Source of the DNA: an uncultured Lachnospiraceae bacterium
Lineage (GTDB): Bacteria > Bacillota > Clostridia > Lachnospirales > Lachnospiraceae
NCBI GenBank assembly: GCA_944381405.1
Contig: CALWLA010000001.1
Span: forward strand, 62,001 to 126,000
DNA length: 64,000 bases
Reading direction: 5' to 3'
Shown: positions 53,389 to 61,849 of the stretch, piece after piece
Position numbering within the stretch: the stretch's first letter is position 1
Layout of the letters: every line of letters starts with the position of its first letter
Program-made: the position numbers and the translations under genes
Notes under the pieces: generated by a model
Seen by the model: the letters and a program-made list of their open reading frames with translations, nothing else
Told to the model about the DNA's origin: nothing
Database searches by the model: none

Positions 53389-55252
53389 AGCTAAGCTTCA
53401 AAATGACCTCGTTCTCCAATGCCTGTACCAGATACAGATCCTCCGCCACTTCTGTGGCGGTTCCGTTTATCACCTGGGAAACGGTTCCCCGGTTCACCCG
53501 GGCAAATAGCCAGGCCTCGTCCTGGAAGTTAGACAGGTGAATGGCGATCTCCCCGTCCCCCTCCTCCACCAGAGGATCCAGATAATAGTATCTTTGAACA
53601 GCCCCGGCCATCTCCGTGCCCGTGAGATTCCGGATCTCCGGAGCCGCCGTATAGAGCCAGTCCATGTATTCTCCGAGACGGTTCCGCATGGCTTCCCAGC
53701 CCTTTGCCGCGCCCCGGTCCTCATCCAGCACGTCGTCGGGATGGAGGAAATGGGAATTCACAAAATGGAAATTCAGCTCCGACAGGGCGGCGATTTCCAT
53801 GTAGGAATCGATCACACAGCCGGAAATGATTCTTGGGGTCTCGATGATTCCGTCTTTCGCCACCTCAAATTCCTGGGTGTATTCCGCCTGCCCTTCAAAA
53901 TAAATGCTGGCGATGGCTTTGATATCCAGAAAATCCTCTGCCAAAATGGCTCTTCCTTCCTGGGAAAGGACGTTGGAAGGGGGAACATACACCTGAAACT
54001 TTTCATCCGGATAAAGGGCCGTGCAGAACCGGTTCAGCTCTGCCATGGCTGTCCGGATATCCTCCGGGCTTTCCCACTGGCGATAGGATTCGTATTCTTC
54101 CCCGTAATAGAAATTGGGCAGCACCAAGGGCATGTGGTTGTAGCCGTGGAAGCCGATCTCCCCGCCCATGTTCAATAGTTCGTTTCCGAAATACTGAAAT
54201 CGTCTGGTATCCGTGTTGCCGGAAAGAGGCGCTGCATGCTCGTCGGAATAATTCTCGATCACAAGGCCCGTATAGCGGACCCCGTGTTCTTCCGCCAGTT
54301 CCTGAATATCCGGCCACCAGACGTTGGTATAAAAGCTTTCCACGTCCATGCCGTAGTCCCGTTCGATGTACTCGCCGGACCCATGGGGCACTGGGGAGGG
54401 GAAGTCGTCCAGATAAAAGCTGGAAGCGTTGATGACAGGGTAGACGCAGCTGTCGGACAGCAGGCTGTAGGCTGCGGCGTAAAACCCCCGGTAGGCCTTT
54501 TCAAAGTAGTTCAGATTGACGGATACCACATCGCCCTTTTCATAGGTATATTTCCAGATCAAAGGCACTTCCGTCTCGTCCGCGCTGGCAAGATACACCT
54601 GGCACTCCGGATCCAGAATGACCCGATTGGCGGAATCGAAGGGATCAGATACAGCAAAGTCCTTTCCAGCTCCTCCTACCATAAAATTCTTCTTAAACCG
54701 AAGCCTCCGCACGGTATATCGTTCTGAAGGGTCCGTTTCCCGGATTCCCATTTGCCGGAATACCATGTCGTAATAGCGATCGGCTTCCGGCGGACAGGCG
54801 ATCAACAGATCCATCCCTTCTTTTACGCTGTCGAAGATCTCGAAAAGTTCTTCCCCGAGGGCATCGTACAGCCCAAAGGCCAGGACCGCCTTCGGATAAC
54901 CGGAAAGCGCAAGTTCCGGTTCTATGGCAACGTCCTGCTCCTCATAGCTGACCCGCATCTGCCGGAGCACCGCCCGCATCTCCTCAGCCGCATTCACGGA
55001 ATTATCCTCCTGGCTGTTCCAAAGCAGCAGGCATTCTGGTTCCTTTTCAAAGGGCGGTTCCTGAAAGGCCTCCTGCTCCAGCACGTCGAGGCGCAGCTCG
55101 GATTTTTTCACAGCCACGTTGTGCCGTTCCGCCACCAGAACGCAGACGATGAACAAAAACAGGGTCATTGCCACCTGCATCCTGCCAAACAACAGCTTAT
55201 GAAATCCGCTTTTTCGGGATGTTTTCTTTTTCTTCTCCCTGCTTTCCTTCAT
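53375..55252 (-). CDS. DUF2194 PelA-like extracytoplasmic deacetylase-like protein (copy 1)
   Basis: Start chosen at the ATG giving MKESREKKKKTSRKSG, inside the end of the PelE-like gene; residues read upstream are a shadow of that gene. The 625-residue protein has one anchor helix (MTLFLFIVCVLVA) and then the same layout as its paralogue. YLDDFPSPVPHGS and GFHGYNHMPL are the candidate metal and catalytic sites. The conserved C-terminal half includes YVPPSNVLSQEGR. Two copies in tandem are unusual for a pel-type operon and may form a heteromer or act at different steps. Confidence 0.8.
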   Translation of the reverse strand: MKESREKKKKTSRKSGFHKLLFGRMQVAMTLFLFIVCVLVAERHNVAVKKSELRLDVLEQEAFQEPPFEKEPECLLLWNSQEDNSVNAAEEMRAVLRQMRVSYEEQDVAIEPELALSGYPKAVLAFGLYDALGEELFEIFDSVKEGMDLLIACPPEADRYYDMVFRQMGIRETDPSERYTVRRLRFKKNFMVGGAGKDFAVSDPFDSANRVILDPECQVYLASADETEVPLIWKYTYEKGDVVSVNLNYFEKAYRGFYAAAYSLLSDSCVYPVINASSFYLDDFPSPVPHGSGEYIERDYGMDVESFYTNVWWPDIQELAEEHGVRYTGLVIENYSDEHAAPLSGNTDTRRFQYFGNELLNMGGEIGFHGYNHMPLVLPNFYYGEEYESYRQWESPEDIRTAMAELNRFCTALYPDEKFQVYVPPSNVLSQEGRAILAEDFLDIKAIASIYFEGQAEYTQEFEVAKDGIIETPRIISGCVIDSYMEIAALSELNFHFVNSHFLHPDDVLDEDRGAAKGWEAMRNRLGEYMDWLYTAAPEIRNLTGTEMAGAVQRYYYLDPLVEEGDGEIAIHLSNFQDEAWLFARVNRGTVSQVINGTATEVAEDLYLVQALENEVILKLSYEDE

Positions 55253-56150
55253 CCTTTCCCTTCCAGAAGGCGACGATCTTCCTGGCATCCGCCGACAGGT
55301 AGATTCCCTTTTCCTCCAGCAGACCGATGAGCCGGCGCACTTCGCTGCCCTCATTCTTTTCCACCGCAAGCCGGATCTGGAACAGATAGCCGTCCTCCAT
55401 ATCCGGCCAGCGCTCCGTAACATATAACGCGCTTTCCAAAGCCTCCTGGAGTCTGCCCAAAGCCAGCAGCTGATCGAAGCGTTTGCGATAAAGCTCCCGC
55501 TGGAGTTTCTCATCTTCCTTGCTTCGTTCGATCATATATTTCAGCAGATCGCAGTATTCCTCCTGCCGGACGCGCTTCACATTTCCTTCCAGAAGTCCGC
55601 TGCCGATATAGGCTTCCAGCACGTCCGCATATGCGCGGCGCCGTTCCTCCGATTCCTTTCGTTCCTCAAAGGCCTCCCGCCTGCGCACAAGCTCCGCCTC
55701 ATAATCCTTCTGCAGCTCCACCATGGCAGTGGTGGCGTAATGCACCACCTCTACGTCGTCGTTGAGCTTGGCCTTCTGCAGCACCTCCACATACTGTCCC
55801 GTATCATGATACAGAATATCCATGATCAGTTCCCGCCGTGTCCTGCCATCGTTCATCAGCAGGGCTTCCTGCAGAGGCACCATGAGGTTTTTCGCCGGAT
55901 CCTCCTCCATCAGGATGCTCCGGTAGATCTCGTCGTTGATCTTCAGCTTTTCGATTCCGACCTCCATGTCCGCTTCCGGATGCATCCTGGTTCGCCACTC
56001 CAGTACCGCCAGGCAGGCAAAGCCGAACACCGGGACGAAGATCACCAGCGGCATGATCATGGAGGGGCTCTTCAAAATGCGCATCTTCATCAGCAGATAT
56101 GCCCCAAGGCAGAGAAGACAGTGAAGAATGACAAAAAACCACATCAGCAT
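55197..56150 (-). CDS. pelE: PelE-like membrane protein with helical-repeat domain
   Basis: The 317-residue protein has two N-terminal membrane helices (MLMWFFVILHCLLCLGAYLL and LVIFVPVFGFACLAVLEW) and then an all-helical, charged cytoplasmic part that looks TPR-like (LLALGRLQEALESALYVTERW). This is the layout of PelE, which bridges PelD and PelG in the inner-membrane complex. It starts seven bases after the PelD-like gene and overlaps the next gene by 56 bases. Sequence similarity to PelE is weak by eye, so position and architecture carry the call. Confidence 0.75.
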   Translation of the reverse strand: MLMWFFVILHCLLCLGAYLLMKMRILKSPSMIMPLVIFVPVFGFACLAVLEWRTRMHPEADMEVGIEKLKINDEIYRSILMEEDPAKNLMVPLQEALLMNDGRTRRELIMDILYHDTGQYVEVLQKAKLNDDVEVVHYATTAMVELQKDYEAELVRRREAFEERKESEERRRAYADVLEAYIGSGLLEGNVKRVRQEEYCDLLKYMIERSKEDEKLQRELYRKRFDQLLALGRLQEALESALYVTERWPDMEDGYLFQIRLAVEKNEGSEVRRLIGLLEEKGIYLSADARKIVAFWKGKDEGKQGEEKENIPKKRIS

Positions 56151-56157
56151 CTTTCCA

Positions 56158-58287
56158 TCACCCTACCTTCTCCCTTACCTGATAGGTAAGCCCGCTGCCC
56201 GCAAGCCGGTTTTCCACAAACCGGAAGCTGTCGGCGTTAGCCTGGGTCAACACCAGATAGAGCCTGCCGTCAGACCCTTCTCCGATGACATCCGTGGTCC
56301 GGATGATCCGGGAGAGAATATCGCTCGCCCGCTGTTTATCCGAAGTACCCAGCTGCACCAGCACATGCTCCGCTACGCCCTTTTCCTGCATTTCCTTCTG
56401 TACGGAAAGCAGCTCCATAAAGCGCTCCGGCCGCATGACGTTGGTTCCTGCATAATAGTTTTTCTCTTCCGTAAGGGCCATATAATCCAGGGCTCTCAGG
56501 ATGGAGGTCTGTACCAGTCCGCAGAGGATCCGGAACAGGTTCATGTAGTTCATGCCGTACTGCTCCGCATCCGCCTCATAAATAAACACCACCAACACCA
56601 GCCTGTCCTCCCGGAAGATGCCGTTGGCATAAACCGGCATTCCTTCCGTCATGCTGGTATTTTTATAGGTCTGCCCGCTCTTTACGGTGCGGAACAGCTC
56701 CTGGGCTTCATCCACCGCAATGGATTTCTGAAGCCTCTGGCGCATCTGATCCGAGCAGGCCACCAGGCGTCCGAAGCTTTCCTTTTGTCCCACGGAATAG
56801 ATGGCGATGGAATGATTTTCCAGGATATCCTCCATGATCAGAATGGCCTCCAGGAAGATTTCCTGGGGCAGCACATGGTCAAGCTTCTGCACCGCATCGA
56901 ACACCCGGCCAAAGCTGTCCTTGAAGCTCAGGATCTGTTTTTTGTATTCGCCCTTGTTTTCGACGGCTCCCTGGTATACCTCGTTCAGGAAGATATATTT
57001 GTCCCGCAGCAGGTTGTACTCCTCCTGGGCGAACTTAATCTCCTCGGTTTTCTTGTTCTTGACGTAGCCGGTAATGGAGCCCGCCATCAGGTAAATGGCA
57101 AAGGGGATCCAGTTTTCCACGTTGTAAAACAGGATCGTCCAGTCCATACCGCCCAGGAGGTACTGGATAAACAGCGCGATGCTGGACAGCACCGCCGCAA
57201 ACACGCCGATCTTCAGTCCATGGACCGTACCCATGGTCACGATATAAAAGAGCCTGACGTCCACAAACCGGAAATACACGCCGTCTCCCATATAAGCCCG
57301 CACAAGCTCTGACAGGAAGAACAGCACCACCAGCTCCACATATTGGATGAGGGCCGGGGCTTCCTCCAAAAGGCGGCTGAGATATTCCAGGATGCCGCCC
57401 TTGTTTTTTCCATAATTCCGGCAGAAGCGTTCATAGAGAGCTCCCATCCGCTCCATCATGTCATCCCTGGGAATCCAGCCATAGCGCTTTCTCAAGCCAT
57501 AGGGATAGGTTTCCTGGCTGATGACATAGGCGCGTTTTTCATAGACGACCCTGAGCTCCGGCTCTTCCATCTCCAGGACTGCCGCCAGTTCTCCATAGGT
57601 GTGGCTGTATCCGCTGGAAAGGATGTAGCTCCCGCTCTCATCCTCGTCCTCATCCACGATGCGCCGCAGCAGATCCCCCAGGTCTCTCTGGCTGATCATA
57701 TCCAGAGGATCGTTTTCCCTGTAGGGCAGAAGGATCTTTTTATCCTTGTAGGCTCTGGTGAATATCCTGCCGAGAAAGGCTCCCTCGTTGTCCATCTCGT
57801 CTGCCAGATAGGGAAGCCTCAGGGTAATGAGCTTCAGTCCCGTTGTGCGTGCAAAGAAACGGCACATTTCCTCCACCTGTCCGGCTCTCAGAGAGAGGGC
57901 CTGATAGTAGTCCTTTCCCATTTCCACACCGCCGGTCCCAATGGACGGAACGTAGTTCTGGCTTTCCACAGAGGACAGGATGATCACCTTGTCCACCTGG
58001 GCATGGGCCGCCTGCAGAAGGGTCTGTTCCAGCTTCTGGAGTTCGTTGTCCTGTCCTACACCGCCGTCCGCATAGCCGGAAACAAATACCACCGTGTGAA
58101 AGGAATACACGTCAAAAAGCTGGGCAAAGGATCGATCCTCCGGTCCGTAACGGTAACGGCGGCCCTTGATCCCCTTCCCCGCTGTTTCATCGCTGTCAGC
58201 CAAAATAACGCGGATTTCATCGCCGAGGCTTGCAAACATATTTTTTTTCAGGAGACCGGTGCGCCCGGTTACAAGAATATCCTTCAT
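56158..58287 (-). CDS. pelD: PelD-like c-di-GMP receptor fused to an N-terminal degenerate SDR/epimerase domain
   Basis: Start at the ATG giving MKDILVTGRTGLL, after GAGG; earlier in-frame codons are possible. Of 709 residues, about 1-295 form an SDR-like Rossmann domain whose glycine motif is altered (TGRTGLLKK) and whose YxxxK site is not kept (YYQALSLRAG). Residues about 312-410 hold four membrane helices, then a coiled segment, a GAF-like domain (about 430-600) and a GGDEF-like domain. In the last, RTTD (663-666) sits exactly five residues before SDGRL, which replaces GGDEF. An intact inhibitory I-site with a dead active site is the PelD pattern for c-di-GMP binding. It is the first gene of the operon. 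Confidence 0.88.
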   Translation of the reverse strand: MKDILVTGRTGLLKKNMFASLGDEIRVILADSDETAGKGIKGRRYRYGPEDRSFAQLFDVYSFHTVVFVSGYADGGVGQDNELQKLEQTLLQAAHAQVDKVIILSSVESQNYVPSIGTGGVEMGKDYYQALSLRAGQVEEMCRFFARTTGLKLITLRLPYLADEMDNEGAFLGRIFTRAYKDKKILLPYRENDPLDMISQRDLGDLLRRIVDEDEDESGSYILSSGYSHTYGELAAVLEMEEPELRVVYEKRAYVISQETYPYGLRKRYGWIPRDDMMERMGALYERFCRNYGKNKGGILEYLSRLLEEAPALIQYVELVVLFFLSELVRAYMGDGVYFRFVDVRLFYIVTMGTVHGLKIGVFAAVLSSIALFIQYLLGGMDWTILFYNVENWIPFAIYLMAGSITGYVKNKKTEEIKFAQEEYNLLRDKYIFLNEVYQGAVENKGEYKKQILSFKDSFGRVFDAVQKLDHVLPQEIFLEAILIMEDILENHSIAIYSVGQKESFGRLVACSDQMRQRLQKSIAVDEAQELFRTVKSGQTYKNTSMTEGMPVYANGIFREDRLVLVVFIYEADAEQYGMNYMNLFRILCGLVQTSILRALDYMALTEEKNYYAGTNVMRPERFMELLSVQKEMQEKGVAEHVLVQLGTSDKQRASDILSRIIRTTDVIGEGSDGRLYLVLTQANADSFRFVENRLAGSGLTYQVREKVG

Positions 58288-58344
58288 ATGGTCATCCTCG
58301 TTTATAAAATATGCACGTTTTCCAGCATGCATTCATAATCAATT

Positions 58345-58373
58345 ATTATAGTATAATCTACCCCCTTTTTCAA
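58345..58373 (-). promoter_or_regulatory. Sigma-A promoter of the Pel-like operon
   Basis: On the minus strand TTGAAA (58368-58373) and TATAAT (58345-58350) are 17 bases apart, about 60 bases before the pelD start. The rest of the gene-free stretch 58374-58601 contains only a run of eight C and no recognisable gene. Confidence 0.85.
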
Positions 58374-58601
58374 TAAAAATGAACACTTTTTATCTACCCC
58401 TGCACTATAATTTTGAAGAAATTTTACAGTCAGTTTAAACAGCACTGTGCGGTCACCTGATCACCCCTGTTCTTTCAGTATATGACTCCCCTATAGCATA
58501 CCCCTCTGTAAAAGCGCTTCCTGGCCTGCATTACACCCCCCCCGCTCAACTATTTTGGCCCGTTTCCCTCTGAAAGCCCCAGCGCATGCAATCAAAAAAG
58601 C

Positions 58602-58649
58602 CCCTCTAGGAAAGCCCTGCAGTTTTGCTGCTTCTGCTTTCCCAGAGGG
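58602..58649 (-). terminator. Intrinsic terminator of the Rpn fragment
   Basis: CCCTCTAGGAAAGC pairs with GCTTTCCCAGAGGG (one G-U-type mismatch) and is followed by GCTTTTTTG on the minus strand, directly after the nuclease remnant. Confidence 0.85.
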
Positions 58650-58672
58650 ACTGTATGTTTCTTTTTCAGCTT

Positions 58673-58957
58673 TTATTTTGCCAGATCAACCCTTCCGGAG
58701 AGCCACTCCTCTACTACTTTGGCGCTGACCTTGGCCGCCTGAGCGATCTTTTCCACGGGAATTCCCATCTCCGCCAGGGAAAAAGCCATCTCTTTGGCTT
58801 TTTTCATCTCACCTTCCGTAAATCCTTTTTCCAATACACCCTGACTTAAATTACACATATGCTCCACTCTCCCTTCTGTTTCCTGGCTCATCTTCAGCCC
58901 GTATTCCTGCTCTATGATCTCCTTCTTCTGCTCCGCTCCTGTTTCGTCAGAAAACAA
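58673..58957 (-). pseudogene. C-terminal remnant of an Rpn/PD-(D/E)XK nuclease family transposase-like protein
   Basis: Ninety-four codons remain open from a TTG. EQKKEIIEQEYGLKM and GRVEHMCNLSQGVLEKGF, followed by AKEMAFSLAEMGIPVEKIAQAAKVS, match the C-terminal tail of Rpn-family proteins, which are abundant in Lachnospiraceae. The N-terminal nuclease domain of about 200 residues is missing, and a stop codon lies four codons before the first homologous residues. It keeps its terminator. No ribosome site is evident, so it is probably a decayed gene. Confidence 0.75.
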
Positions 58958-59051
58958 GATTGGTTTTTGTTACTGAGATCTGCTTCTGATCGTAGAATCC
59001 ATCAGAAAACAAAGACTGTTTCTGACAGATATAAGAAATGGGCCTGCCCGA

Positions 59052-59112
59052 AGGAAGGCAAAAGCCGGAAGCACGACAGCTTTATGTTGCTATCATACCA
59101 TCCGGCTTTTCA
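59052..59112 (-). terminator. Terminator-like hairpin after ilvE
   Basis: AAAAGCCGGA (59052-59061) and TCCGGCTTTT (59101-59110) pair across a long loop. On the minus strand the stem ends in TTTTG, about 35 bases after the ilvE stop. Confidence 0.6.
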
Positions 59113-59144
59113 TTATTCAAGTCTCAAAAAGGGAGCTGGCTGCC

Positions 59145-60179
59145 TTATGCGATCTTGAAGATCCACCCCTCCGGTGCTTCCACGGTTCCCAGCTGAATGC
59201 CCGTCAGGGTATCCAGCAGTTTTTTCGTCACAGGTCCTGCTTCCGCCAGGCCCTTGCCGAACACGATGTCCTTTCCATGATCGTTTACGACGCCTACGGG
59301 AGAGATCACCGCCGCCGTGCCGCACATGCCGCACTCGGAAAATTCCGGCAGCTCCGAAAGAGCCACTCTCCGCTCCTCCACCTTAAGCCCCAGCATATGC
59401 TCCGCCACATATTCCAGGGACCGGCGGGTCACGGAAGGCAGGATGCTGTCGGACTTCGGCGTAACAAAGGTTTTTCCGTCTCCGGAAATGAAGTAGAAGT
59501 TTGCGCCTCCGGCTTCCTCCACATATTTTCTTTCCATGGGATCCGGGAACATGTTGTCCGCATAGCCGCCTTTGGCTGCGATCTCATGGGCGTGCATGCT
59601 CATGGCATAGTTGAGGCCCGCCTTGATATGGCCGGTTCCGTGAGGAGCCGCCCGGTCATAATCGCTGACCATCACCGATACCGGCTTTGCGCCGCCAGTA
59701 TAGTAGGGGCCTACCGGCATGACGATTATACGGAAGGTGTACTCGTCGGAGGGCTTGACGCCGATCACCGGTCCGGAAGCGAACATATAGGGACGCACAT
59801 AGAGGCTTGCGCCGCTTCCATAGGGAGGTACATAGGCGAGGTTTGCCTGTACCGTTTCCCGCAGGGCGGAAAGGAACTGCTCCTTGGGGAATTTCGGCAT
59901 GCAGAGGTACTCCGCGGAATCCATCATCCGTTCCGCGTTCAGATCCGGCCGGAAGCAGACGATGTCTCCCTTTACCGTCTCATAGGCCTTAAGCCCCTCA
60001 AAGCATTCCTGACAATAATGCAGGATACCGGCGCATTCGTTGATGGTCACATTGGGGTCTGCGGAAAGCCCGCCTTCCTGCCATGCGCCCTCCTTATATT
60101 GCGCCACATATCTCCAGTCACAGGGTCTGTACTGAAACCCGATATGTTTCCAATCCAGATCTTTCAGTTCTCTTGCCAT
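59145..60179 (-). CDS. ilvE: Branched-chain amino-acid aminotransferase
   Basis: The start is taken as the ATG giving MARELKDLDWKHIGF, where family homology begins. The 344-residue PLP enzyme has ECFEGLKAYE, the cofactor-lysine segment HIKAGLNYAMSMHA and the closing SECGMCGTAAVISPVG. It interconverts Leu/Ile/Val with their keto acids, in biosynthesis or Stickland fermentation. The ribosome site is odd: the nearest GGAGG is about 33 bases upstream and separated by a hairpin (GCCCTG/CAGGGC). A TTG-started N-terminal extension cannot be excluded. Confidence 0.95.
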   Translation of the reverse strand: MARELKDLDWKHIGFQYRPCDWRYVAQYKEGAWQEGGLSADPNVTINECAGILHYCQECFEGLKAYETVKGDIVCFRPDLNAERMMDSAEYLCMPKFPKEQFLSALRETVQANLAYVPPYGSGASLYVRPYMFASGPVIGVKPSDEYTFRIIVMPVGPYYTGGAKPVSVMVSDYDRAAPHGTGHIKAGLNYAMSMHAHEIAAKGGYADNMFPDPMERKYVEEAGGANFYFISGDGKTFVTPKSDSILPSVTRRSLEYVAEHMLGLKVEERRVALSELPEFSECGMCGTAAVISPVGVVNDHGKDIVFGKGLAEAGPVTKKLLDTLTGIQLGTVEAPEGWIFKIA

Positions 60180-60286
60180 TGCTGCTTTCGCCCTGCAAAC
60201 GCCCAGGGCGTTCCTCCTTCCTGTCTGTCTCCTCTGCCTCCGGCAGCCACCTCCGGAACTGCAGTTTTTCAAGTACGAATAGTATC

Positions 60287-60314
60287 ACTATACGCTCTTT
60301 TGGAAAAATCGCAA
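60287..60314 (-). promoter_or_regulatory. Promoter of ilvE
   Basis: On the minus strand TTGCGA (60309-60314) and TATAGT (60287-60292) are 16 bases apart, giving a leader of about 100 bases. No T-box specifier or GGTGG motif was found in the leader. Confidence 0.6.
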
Positions 60315-60406
60315 GTTTCCGGAGGGAAAGCCGTGAAAAGGCAAGGCTTTTTTTCCGCTTTCATAACCTGGATTTATAAAACGGGGTTCCTCTTCTGCAT
60401 AATAAA

Positions 60407-60449
60407 AGCACCTCCGTAAAAGTCTGTAAAGCCTCTTACGAAGATGCTC
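60407..60449 (-). terminator. Intrinsic terminator of the coiled-coil membrane protein gene
   Basis: On the minus strand AGCATCTTCGTAA pairs fully (two G-U pairs) with TTACGGAGGTGCT and is followed by TTTATT. It lies just after the stop at 60472. Confidence 0.85.
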
Positions 60450-60471
60450 CTTTGCTGTCAGGGATACAAAT

Positions 60472-61140
60472 TTACAGGCTCTCTTCGATGCGGGTCTCGT
60501 GTTTTTCCGCTTCTTCCCGGAGGGCTTCCTCCGTCTTCTTCTGAGCCTCTGCTTCCTTTTCCTTTGCTGCCGCTTCCTGCTCCTTTGCCGCCTGTTCCTC
60601 TTCCTCCAGGTTCTTGGCGAACTCCTCCTTGATGTCGGTGACGGTTTCGGAAATGCTGTCCTTCACGTTCTCCACTGCGGAGCGCACCTCCTCGGGCTTC
60701 AGCTTTTCGCTGACCTTTGAGGAAACGTCGCTGACCTTCTGGGTCACGTCGGAAGCCATGTCTCTCAGATTGCCGATGACCTCGCTCTTTGCTGCCTCCG
60801 GATCCACGTCGTATTTTGCCTTCATGTCCTTCACATGCTGTACAGCGGTCTTTCCGGCTGTCTTTGCGAGATTTCCGGCGTCTGCCGTCACAGCGCCTGC
60901 AGCCTTGGCAAGATCCGTGGCTGCAGCCTTCAGGTCTTCCTTTTTGCCGGTGCTGATGGAGGTATAGGTGCGTCTTGCTGCCTCCTTTACCTCGTCTGCG
61001 CTGCCCTCCAGCTCATGAATGTCAGCTTTTGCAGCCTCCTTGAAGTTTGTATAATCCTTCAGATATTTTACCACGGCCGCTGCGCCTGCTGCCAGCGCCG
61101 CCGCTCCGATCAATCCGCCTAATCCACTTCTCTTTCCCAT
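60472..61140 (-). CDS. Hypothetical membrane-anchored coiled-coil protein (YtxH/LEA-like)
   Basis: The 222-residue protein starts MGKRSGLGGLIGAAAL behind AGGAGGT. A short hydrophobic, glycine/alanine-rich helix covers about residues 8-24. The rest is amphipathic helix rich in Ala, Lys and Glu, with a highly charged end (EEEEQAAKEQEAAAKEKEAEAQ). Such apolipoprotein- or LEA-like proteins are often linked to stress or envelope, but no function is known. It is a single-gene unit with its own terminator. Confidence 0.75.
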   Translation of the reverse strand: MGKRSGLGGLIGAAALAAGAAAVVKYLKDYTNFKEAAKADIHELEGSADEVKEAARRTYTSISTGKKEDLKAAATDLAKAAGAVTADAGNLAKTAGKTAVQHVKDMKAKYDVDPEAAKSEVIGNLRDMASDVTQKVSDVSSKVSEKLKPEEVRSAVENVKDSISETVTDIKEEFAKNLEEEEQAAKEQEAAAKEKEAEAQKKTEEALREEAEKHETRIEESL

Positions 61141-61296
61141 AAGCTACCTCCTGTTTCAAAAGCCTTCTGCTTTGATAGAAATATCATATCACTTCACGGT
61201 GGATAAATAAACCTGTTTTTCGTGAAGTTTTTCTGATTTCCATGAAGTTTTTGTAAAATCTCCGCCATAGGGCCGGTGTACAGCAGCCTTTCGCAG

Positions 61297-61773
61297 TCAG
61301 GACAGATTTTCCAGTCCGAAGCTTTCCGGCAGGAGCTCTGACAGCCTGTATGCCTGATATGCCTCAGGGCTCTTTGGCAAAAGGATCTCAAAGCTGTCAG
61401 GATCGGAAAATTCCCGCATCACCTGCCTGCAGATGCCGCAGGGCGGGCAGTGATCCGGCAGACGCAGTTCCTGATAGTCCGCCGTAGAAAGCCAGCTCTC
61501 CGGACAGCCCGCTATGGCGATGGCCTGAAAGGACCGCTTTCCCTCTGACACCGCCTTGCATATGGCGGTGCGCTCCGCGCAGATTCCCGCCGGATAGGAG
61601 GCGTTTTCCACATTGACTCCGGTGACGATGCTGCCGTCGCTGCAGAGCAGGGCCGCCGCCACATGAAAATGAGAATAAGGCGCATAGGCCTTCGGCAGCA
61701 TGCGGATCGCCGTCTCCGCCAGTTTCCCATATACGCTTTGTTTGTCATTCTGAAGCTTGTTTTCCTGTTCCAT
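61297..61773 (-). CDS. cdd: Cytidine deaminase
   Basis: Start chosen at the ATG giving MEQENKLQNDK, behind AAAAGGAG. The 158-residue enzyme has the zinc and catalytic motifs NASYPAGICAERTA (Cys-Ala-Glu) and CPPCGICRQ, plus the substrate loop YAPYSHFHVAAAL. It deaminates cytidine and deoxycytidine in pyrimidine salvage. It is slightly longer than the usual 130-140 residues because of C-terminal additions. The 155-base gap to the next gene downstream holds only short AT-rich direct repeats. Confidence 0.95.
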   Translation of the reverse strand: MEQENKLQNDKQSVYGKLAETAIRMLPKAYAPYSHFHVAAALLCSDGSIVTGVNVENASYPAGICAERTAICKAVSEGKRSFQAIAIAGCPESWLSTADYQELRLPDHCPPCGICRQVMREFSDPDSFEILLPKSPEAYQAYRLSELLPESFGLENLS

Positions 61774-61849
61774 CCCTGTTCTCCTTTTCCGGCTTTTCCA
61801 GCCCGGCGGACCGCCCCTCACCCAGGAAGCAGACGGGCTGTCCTGTCTA

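Noticed and set aside
56158-57100. Active diguanylate cyclase in the PelD-like protein
   Set aside because: The GGDEF signature is replaced by SDGRL, so catalysis is not expected; only the I-site remains.
58546-58554. Run of eight C near 58546 as a phase-variable tract
   Set aside because: It is in a gene-free stretch, about 170 bases upstream of the Pel-like promoter and outside any reading frame, so a phase-variation role has no support.
60180-60471. T-box or branched-chain amino-acid leader attenuator for ilvE
   Set aside because: No T-box core sequence, no run of Leu/Ile/Val codons in a leader peptide, and the only clear terminator belongs to the upstream gene.
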